From assembly GCA_023228025.1 (NCBI GenBank), contig JALOCD010000140.1, positions 1 to 8,591 of the forward strand: DNA of 8,591 nt, given 5' to 3'. Origin of the DNA: Prolixibacteraceae bacterium (GTDB lineage: Bacteria; Bacteroidota; Bacteroidia; Bacteroidales; Prolixibacteraceae). A model generated the notes under the pieces. It worked only from the letters and a program-made list of their open reading frames with translations. It made no database searches and was not told where the DNA came from. Below, piece after piece: positions 1 to 5,093 of the stretch (its first letter is position 1; each line of letters begins with the position of its first letter). Made by a program: the position numbers and the translations under genes.

Positions 1-242
1 TATCCCACAAGATAAAAAATTATCCGCTAACTACAAACATTTCAAAGAACAATTTTGATCAAAATATCAATAAAATCAATACCTTTAGAAGGTTTTCTTA
101 ACTAAACGACATTGGATTACAAATTACGAATTACACAACATTACCTAAGCTAGAAAGGACTTGAAATTAAATTTAAAACTCTCATAATCTTTAATTTGTA
201 ATTTGTAATTTGTAATTCGTAATTCGTAATTCGTAATTGTTT
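1..242. other. Non-coding left edge with palindrome and short repeats
   Basis: No convincing coding sequence is present on either strand. The stretch is very AT-rich. It contains a perfect 14-bp palindrome, ATTTTGATCAAAAT, at 52-65. A 5-bp hairpin with a 3-base loop (ACCTT at 81-85, AAGGT at 89-93) is followed by TTTCTT and could be a weak terminator for a gene to the left of the window. It also contains the inverted 7-bp unit arrays listed separately. The sanA stop codon lies at 243-245, so this is sanA's 3' flank. Nothing here identifies the neighbouring gene to the left. Confidence 0.6.
116..239. repeat. Inverted arrays of a 7-bp unit (TAATTTG/TAATTCG)
   Basis: Positions 192-233 hold six head-to-tail 7-bp units: three TAATTTG, then three TAATTCG, followed by a partial unit TAATTG at 234-239. 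About 60 bases upstream, 116-134 carries the same units in the opposite orientation; its reverse complement matches 212-230 at 18 of 19 positions. The transcript could therefore fold into a long AT-rich stem with a loop of roughly 77 bases. The array ends 3 bp from the sanA stop codon, so it lies in the sanA 3' untranslated region. A role in 3'-end formation or mRNA stability is inference. It could equally be a selfish or slippage-generated repeat. Confidence 0.8.
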
Positions 243-893
243 CTACTCAGGTATCTTAACCTGTTCTCCCAAAAAATGTGGTTGAGTCCCAATTATCAGG
301 TCGTAGGCGAGCAGGACCCTGGCACCAATTTCCCTGATTATAACTTTGATCGAAGGTCTTCCATTCAGGTCTCCTGCGTTAAAGGCAATTACCTCAAGCC
401 CTCTTTTTCGCCCAATAAAAACGGCCCTATGGTTGTGAAATGGCTGAGAAATGACAGTAAATCTATGTTGGCCAAATACCATGTAGCAGCGAACAACAGA
501 GTCAAGTGTGCGAAATCCGGCATAATCAAGTACTATGCGTTCTTTTGGGATTCCTGCCTCAACGAGATCGTTGAACATGGAAACAGGTTCGTTGTAACTT
601 CTGTGTTTGTTATCGCCACTAACAATGATATAATCTATTTTTTTGCTTTTATAGAGTAAGACAGCCGCCTGTATACGGTAAGTATAGTACAAATTGACTT
701 TTCCCGCACTGATGAACTTGTTCGTTCCAAGCACCACAGCACAATGGTTATGAGGGATTGCCCCAACTGAATCATAGGAGAACTGCTTGCCTGTTTTGGT
801 GACTTCCAGATTGATCCATACAACAAAAATAGAGAAAGCCAGCCATAGAAAGGCCAGAAAAAGCAAAAGACGTAGCGCCCATTTTCGGATCAT
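243..893 (-). CDS. sanA: SanA-family membrane protein (DUF218/YdcF-like)
   Basis: 216-aa protein, close in length to E. coli SanA (about 239 aa). Residues 7-26 form one hydrophobic segment after a basic start (MIRK), so it is probably an inner-membrane anchor with the rest outside the cytoplasm. The DUF218 domain spans about residues 50-190 and carries motifs I recognise from SanA: VVLGT (53-57), YYTYRIQAA (69-77), VSGDN (91-95), NEP (101-103), DYAGFRTLDS (123-132) and SQPFHNHRA (149-157). In E. coli, SanA supports the envelope barrier to vancomycin at high temperature; its biochemical activity is not settled. The gene is single, divergent from the CBM9-like/RelA-SpoT pair, with a 7-bp-unit repeat just past its stop. 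A weak -7-like TAATTTTC lies on the minus strand at 914-921. Family assignment is firm; the physiological role here is by homology. Confidence 0.9.
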   Translation of the reverse strand: MIRKWALRLLLFLAFLWLAFSIFVVWINLEVTKTGKQFSYDSVGAIPHNHCAVVLGTNKFISAGKVNLYYTYRIQAAVLLYKSKKIDYIIVSGDNKHRSYNEPVSMFNDLVEAGIPKERIVLDYAGFRTLDSVVRCYMVFGQHRFTVISQPFHNHRAVFIGRKRGLEVIAFNAGDLNGRPSIKVIIREIGARVLLAYDLIIGTQPHFLGEQVKIPE

Positions 894-982
894 AGGTAAT
901 TGTAATTTCTACCGAAAATTAGCATTTTTTTTTGAAGGCTTTTTGAGCTAATATTACTATTAAATTAATTCACTACATTATT

Positions 983-1660
983 ATGGAAAGAGCTACCTCG
1001 AAAAAATTGACTATTCCCTATATTGGGGATGTTCTATTACCAGATAATCAGGAAATAGATAAAAGTATTAAACGGGCAGGCGTATCAGCTGTTGTCGATA
1101 AAATAAATTGGTTGGAATACTCTTTTAAGCCCATTGTAAAATTTTTTGCCGGTTATTCAGGGGAATATCTTTGGATCAGCTATGAGGTAAAAGGGGATTT
1201 TTTCAGGGCGAAAGCCTTGGTCGACCAGGAGGCGGTCTGGCAAGATTCGTGTGTAGAGTTTTTTTTCTACACCAATGGTAATAATGGCCATAACAATTGG
1301 TTGGATACCATCTACAGAAATTTTGAATTCAATGTATTGGGTGTCTGTCTTTCGGCTGTAGGGACCAAAGCAAAAAGGGTGAGTCTACCTCAGGATGAGA
1401 TGAACCAAATATTACGGTTTCCATCCGTTGATAAGAATAACCTACCGACTGAAGGGGATTGTTTTGATTGGAATATGAGTGTGGCAATTCCATTGAGATT
1501 ATTGGGAATAGAGGAAGGCTCTTCTTTTAGGGCCAATTTTTACAAATGCGGGGATTTAACCGCTCATCCTCATTTCCTCTCCTGGAATAGTATCGGTGTT
1601 ACAATTCCTGATTTTCATTTGCCTCAATTTTTTGGGGAGGTGGAACTTGGGAAGAGATAA
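983..1660 (+). CDS. CBM9-like domain protein without signal peptide
   Basis: 225-aa protein resembling the Bacteroidota group named 'carbohydrate-binding family 9-like'. Recognisable landmarks are VWQDSCVEFF (85-94), NFEFN (113-117), RANFYKCGD (183-191), HFLSWNS (197-203) and PDFHLPQFFGEV (209-220). The domain fills almost the whole chain, about residues 30-222, with no catalytic partner. CBM9 domains of xylanases bind sugar chain ends, but no ligand can be assigned here. The N-terminus (MERATSKKLTIPY) is not a signal peptide, so the protein is predicted cytoplasmic, which is odd for a polysaccharide binder. ATG 983 is the first in-frame start after an AT-rich leader; no Shine-Dalgarno sequence is visible. 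Only 9 bp separate its stop from the RelA/SpoT gene, suggesting co-transcription. The function is unknown. Confidence 0.8.
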   Translation: MERATSKKLTIPYIGDVLLPDNQEIDKSIKRAGVSAVVDKINWLEYSFKPIVKFFAGYSGEYLWISYEVKGDFFRAKALVDQEAVWQDSCVEFFFYTNGNNGHNNWLDTIYRNFEFNVLGVCLSAVGTKAKRVSLPQDEMNQILRFPSVDKNNLPTEGDCFDWNMSVAIPLRLLGIEEGSSFRANFYKCGDLTAHPHFLSWNSIGVTIPDFHLPQFFGEVELGKR

Positions 1661-1669
1661 ATATTTGGC

Positions 1670-3865
1670 ATGGAATCGACAGGTATTGAACGGATTAAGG
1701 ATAGTTACAAGGCGTTGATGACCGAATGCAGGCTTCAAATTCCGGAAGCGGATCACTCGCTGGTTCAAAAAGCAATGGATCAGGCCTTGCAAACTTTGGG
1801 CGATTCAAAATGGGAAAACGGAGAGCTCATCCTTCACCATTCCATAGCGGTTGGCCGTATTGCCGTATTGGAGTTGGGACTTTCTACCGACTCGTTGATT
1901 TCATGTTTATTACATAATATTTTTGGCAAAGATCTCCAACAGTTTTCAGTAGCTGAAATTAAAAAGGAATATAGATCGGGTGTTGCTGAAATCCTGGATG
2001 GCATCATCAAAATTAACTCCCTGAATACAGAGAACATTGCCCTTCAGAGCGAAAATTTCAGACGGTTGATGATGGCGCTCTCAGGCGATGTACGTGTAAT
2101 TCTGATTAAAATTGCCGATCAGCTGCAAGACATGCGTAACCTTGGCAATTTGCCGGTTGCGCTTCAGCAGCGTTTTTCAATCGATTCATGGCACCTTTAC
2201 GCGCCGCTGGCACACCGGTTGGGGCTGTATAAAATAAATTCAGAACTTCTGGATCTGTCCTTAAAGTATCTTCATTCAGAGGATTATAAGAATATTGTTG
2301 AAAAATTGCGGGATACTACGGTCGAAAGGGCCAATTTCGTCTCTGCATTTGTGAAACCAATTGAGAAAAAGCTGAAAGGACGTGGTTTTGATTTTGAGAT
2401 GAAGGCGCGCACCAAGTCGATCTATTCCATCTGGAACAAAATGAAAAAGCAGGAAGTCGATTTTCATGAGGTGTACGATCTTTTTGCCATCCGGGTTATT
2501 CTGAATTCAAAACCCGAAAATGAGAAGGCCGAGTGTTGGCAGGTCTTCTCAGTTGTCACGGAGGAGTACCTTTCCAATCCTGAACGGTTACGCGACTGGA
2601 TCACTTTCCCCAAGTCAAACGGGTATGAATCCTTACATACGACCGTTCTGGGACCTGATAAAAAGTGGGTAGAGGTACAGATTCGGACCAGAAGGATGGA
2701 TGATGTGGCCGAAAATGGCCTGGCATCCCACTGGCGTTATAAGGAGGGGAAAGCCGGTGGCAAGGAGTTGGACGATTGGCTCAAGAATATACGGGAGATC
2801 CTTGAAAACCCGCAGCTCAGTCCCGCCGATTTTATCGAAGATTTCAAAGTCAACATTTACGATGATGAGATATTTGTCTTCACCCCAAAAGGCGACCTGA
2901 TCAAACTTCGGGCAGGCGCTACATTGCTTGATTTTGCCTACGAAATCCACTCGCAAATTGGCGATCATTGTGTCGGAGGTAAAGTCAACGGGAAACTGGT
3001 GACGCTGAAATATCGTTTGAAAAATGGTGACCAGCCCATCGTTGAAACCTCCAATAGCCAAAAACCAAAGCTCGACTGGTTGGATTTTGTTGTCACAACG
3101 AAAGCTAAATCCAGAATCAAAGCGAGTCTCAATGAGGAACAAAAACGTGAATCGGAAAACGGAAAAGAGATTCTCAGGCGCAAGTTTAAAAATTGGAAAA
3201 TTGAGCTGAACGATCAGGTGATCCGTGATCTGTTGAAACACTATAAGCTGAAACTGGCTTCCGAACTCTATTACCAAGTTTCAACGGGAAAGATAGACCC
3301 TCTGGGTGTTAAGGAGGTTATTACGGTTCACGAAGAGGAGAGTGCTAAAGAACGTCTGGCTGAAATATTGGCGCCAACGGAGCTTAAAGAGTTGTTCTTT
3401 GATTCCGGCGATGATTATTTGGTCATTGACAACGATTTGAAAAATGTCAATTATAAGCTGGCGGCATGCTGCAATCCAATTTTTGGGGATGATATCTTTG
3501 GTTTCGTCACCATCCGTGAAGGAATAAAAATACATAGGTTAGCCTGCCCAAATGCCAAACAGATGACAGAAAGGTATCCATACAGGCTGATCAAAGCCAA
3601 ATGGCGTTCCACCGGTAAAAGGAACTCCTTCCAGGCTACCATAAGGGTTGCAGGCACAGACAGAATTGGCATGGTGAACGACTTGACCCATATCATTGCC
3701 AAAGAGGTTGGCGTGCAAATGCGGTCCATTACCATCAATAGCGAAACCAGCACTTTCGAAGGAATCTTGCGGGTTTATGTCAACGATACCCACCATCTCG
3801 ATTTCCTGATGCAAAAGTTAAAAAACATCAAGGGAGTTGATTCTGTCACGAGATCTGATGGATAA
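1670..3865 (+). CDS. relA: RelA/SpoT-family (p)ppGpp synthetase, degenerate hydrolase
   Basis: 731 aa, a full-length RSH enzyme (E. coli RelA is 744 aa) that transfers pyrophosphate from ATP to GDP/GTP to make (p)ppGpp. Domains in order: HD hydrolase (about 50-200), synthetase (230-360), TGS (394-461), zinc finger-like CC...H..C (C600, C601, H622, C626) and ACT (654-729). Synthetase residues look intact: R247/K249 of the nucleotide loop, D270 in YDLFAIR, Y319 in NGYESLHTT and E335 in EVQIRT. The hydrolase motif, normally HDxxED, reads HNIFGK (82-87): H57, H82 and D150 remain, but the metal Asp and the catalytic Glu-Asp are gone, so ppGpp breakdown is unlikely. The RXKD/EXDD position is RLRD (306-309), the basic type usual in bifunctional Rel. 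It starts 9 bp after the CBM9-like gene. The symbol relA reflects the predicted synthetase-only activity, not orthology to E. coli RelA. Confidence 0.93.
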   Translation: MESTGIERIKDSYKALMTECRLQIPEADHSLVQKAMDQALQTLGDSKWENGELILHHSIAVGRIAVLELGLSTDSLISCLLHNIFGKDLQQFSVAEIKKEYRSGVAEILDGIIKINSLNTENIALQSENFRRLMMALSGDVRVILIKIADQLQDMRNLGNLPVALQQRFSIDSWHLYAPLAHRLGLYKINSELLDLSLKYLHSEDYKNIVEKLRDTTVERANFVSAFVKPIEKKLKGRGFDFEMKARTKSIYSIWNKMKKQEVDFHEVYDLFAIRVILNSKPENEKAECWQVFSVVTEEYLSNPERLRDWITFPKSNGYESLHTTVLGPDKKWVEVQIRTRRMDDVAENGLASHWRYKEGKAGGKELDDWLKNIREILENPQLSPADFIEDFKVNIYDDEIFVFTPKGDLIKLRAGATLLDFAYEIHSQIGDHCVGGKVNGKLVTLKYRLKNGDQPIVETSNSQKPKLDWLDFVVTTKAKSRIKASLNEEQKRESENGKEILRRKFKNWKIELNDQVIRDLLKHYKLKLASELYYQVSTGKIDPLGVKEVITVHEEESAKERLAEILAPTELKELFFDSGDDYLVIDNDLKNVNYKLAACCNPIFGDDIFGFVTIREGIKIHRLACPNAKQMTERYPYRLIKAKWRSTGKRNSFQATIRVAGTDRIGMVNDLTHIIAKEVGVQMRSITINSETSTFEGILRVYVNDTHHLDFLMQKLKNIKGVDSVTRSDG

Positions 3866-3877
3866 AAAAAAATTGGG

Positions 3878-3964
3878 AAATTGGGAAATGTGACCCTTCG
3901 ACAGGCTCAGGGACCGGTTCAATTTCCAGCAATTGCCAAGTCCACATTTCCCAATTTTCACATT
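3878..3964. repeat. Palindromic intergenic repeat, copy 1
   Basis: Located 13 bp after the RelA/SpoT stop codon. Arms at 3878-3892 and 3943-3957 are perfect 15-bp inverted repeats (AAATTGGGAAATGTG and its complement) around a 50-base loop. The loop contains CCCTTCGACAGGCTCAGGG at 3894-3912, whose CCCT/AGGG ends can pair. Positions 3888-3964 match copy 2 at 5017-5093 in 73 of 77 bases, in the same orientation. I recall this core as a very common intergenic repeat in Bacteroidota and other phyla. No transposase and no long T-run follows it, so it is neither a classical IS element nor a standard intrinsic terminator. A role as a 3'-end structure is inference. Confidence 0.85.
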
Positions 3965-3973
3965 AACACATTT

Positions 3974-4246
3974 ATGAAAGATCAAATTTTAATAGCCCGT
4001 CAACTCAGGGATAATGGAGATTCCCCGGGCGCACTATCCTTGCTGGAAAACCCTGATTTAAAGGATGATGCCAATGCGGCTTTCTTGCGCGGTGAGATTT
4101 ACTACAACAACCAAAATTGGGGTGATGCGCTCAATAGTTTTCGTCATTGTCTGGAAATAAATCCATCTCAGACCGCCGCGCAAACCTATGTGGACCTTAT
4201 TTTAAATATTCTTGGATTTTTTCACACCGACCAGTTCAATCCATGA
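3974..4246 (+). CDS. Small cytoplasmic TPR protein
   Basis: 90 aa. One clear tetratricopeptide unit lies at about residues 35-65 (AAFLRGEIYYNNQNWGDALN, then the helix ending in EINPS). A shorter helical hairpin at 1-28 resembles half a repeat, and the tail is hydrophobic (VDLILNILGFFHTDQFNP). Small TPR proteins with a similar '...NIL.F...D..NP' end are common in Bacteroidota; I know of no assigned function, and TPRs usually bind partner proteins. There is no signal peptide. ATG 3974 is preferred. The frame stays open upstream to TTG 3881, but that extension translates the intergenic repeat (it would read TLRQAQGP) and should be excluded. It lies 108 bp after the RelA/SpoT gene, so read-through transcription is possible. 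Confidence 0.75.
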   Translation: MKDQILIARQLRDNGDSPGALSLLENPDLKDDANAAFLRGEIYYNNQNWGDALNSFRHCLEINPSQTAAQTYVDLILNILGFFHTDQFNP

Positions 4247-4256
4247 TTTTTTGAAT

Positions 4257-4264
4257 TAACTTTG
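4257..4264 (+). promoter_or_regulatory. Candidate Bacteroidota -7 box
   Basis: TAACTTTG matches the Bacteroidota -7 consensus TAnnTTTG. It lies 72 bp upstream of the ATG of the exported TPR gene, so transcription would start near 4271 with a leader of about 65 bases. No TTG or TTTG is found at the expected -33 spacing, so support rests on the -7 box alone. The match could be chance in AT-rich sequence. Confidence 0.3.
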
Positions 4265-4336
4265 GTAGAGATCTGCTTTTTGGATTTTGTTATCATTATA
4301 AAAATGAGGAAGTTATAAACCAAATTAATCTTAAAA

Positions 4337-4990
4337 ATGAAACGTTTTGCTGTAGTTTTATTCGTGTGCTTCAGCGTTTCATCCTTGTACTCCCAGGATG
4401 CTACAATGCTGAAAAATGAGGGGAACAAAGCAATGAACGCCCAACAGTGGGCTGTGGCACTTGCAAAGTACGAAAAGGCGCTTTCCATTTGGGGAAACAA
4501 ACCCACCGATCAGGCCATGATCTTCTCCATGGGGGCTTGCGCCTACCGCGTCAATGACATGAAAAAATCACTGAAATACATCGATATGTCAATCGCGGCA
4601 GGGCACAATCTCGACATGGCATACCAGTATAAGGTTTGCATCATGAAGGCCCAAAACAACAATGAAGAATACCTCAAAACATTGAAAGAGGGTTTGGTCA
4701 AGGTTCCCAATTCCAAAGTGATGAAAGAAACATTGGCAAAATATTATTTTACTGAAGGCGATAAGCATTACCATGAAGCCCTAGAGATCATGAAGGCAGC
4801 CGTTGCACAGGTGAAAGCGGGTAAATATCCGGCCTCCGATAAGGCCTTTAAAGATCAGAACGACAAGGCAAGATTGGATTTCAAGGAGGCAATGAAATAC
4901 ATGAACATGAGCCTGGAATTAAATCCCAACGATGAGAATGCAAAAACAGTTAAAACAAATTGCCAGAATCAGTTGAATATGCTGATTTAG
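4337..4990 (+). CDS. Exported TPR-repeat protein
   Basis: 217 aa. Residues 1-19 are a signal peptide (MKRF, then a hydrophobic stretch, ending SSLYS before Q20-D21), so the mature protein is probably periplasmic. There is no lipobox cysteine after the hydrophobic core. TPR-like helix pairs cover about 22-52 (LKNEGNKAMNAQQWAVALAK), 58-90, 94-125 and 178-200 (ending SLELNPND). Between them, residues 140-178 are lysine-rich and may be an extended linker or helix. The protein is probably a scaffold; no enzymatic motif is visible. The 90-bp gap from the upstream TPR gene and a possible -7 box suggest it can be transcribed separately. A palindromic repeat begins 1 bp past its stop. The start is fixed by the signal peptide. 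Confidence 0.85.
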   Translation: MKRFAVVLFVCFSVSSLYSQDATMLKNEGNKAMNAQQWAVALAKYEKALSIWGNKPTDQAMIFSMGACAYRVNDMKKSLKYIDMSIAAGHNLDMAYQYKVCIMKAQNNNEEYLKTLKEGLVKVPNSKVMKETLAKYYFTEGDKHYHEALEIMKAAVAQVKAGKYPASDKAFKDQNDKARLDFKEAMKYMNMSLELNPNDENAKTVKTNCQNQLNMLI

Positions 4991-4991
4991 T

Positions 4992-5093
4992 AATGTGGAA
5001 ATTGGAAAATGTGGATATGTGACCCTTCGACAGGCTCAGGGACCGGTTCAAAGTCCAGCATTTGCCAAATCCACATTTCCCAATTTTCACATT
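4992..5093. repeat. Palindromic intergenic repeat, copy 2
   Basis: Fills the gap between the converging exported TPR gene (stop ends 4990) and the FAD/Fe-S gene (stop codon at 5093-5095). Arms at 4992-5016 and 5069-5093 pair at 23 of 25 positions around a 52-base loop that holds the same CCCTTCGACAGGCTCAGGG core (5023-5041). Positions 5017-5093 equal 3888-3964 of copy 1 in 73 of 77 bases, while the left arms of the two copies are less alike. The right arm ends on the first base of the minus-strand stop codon. Between convergent genes such a hairpin could end transcription in both directions, but that is inference. Confidence 0.88.

Noticed and set aside
116..239. CRISPR array
   Set aside because: The units are 7 bp and contiguous, with no spacers.
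237..659. Plus-strand open frame of 140 codons
   Set aside because: It lies antisense inside sanA, whose protein has clear family motifs, and its translation resembles no family I know.
2633..3277. Minus-strand open frame of 214 codons
   Set aside because: It is antisense to the synthetase and TGS parts of the RelA/SpoT gene, which are well conserved; no recognisable domain is present.
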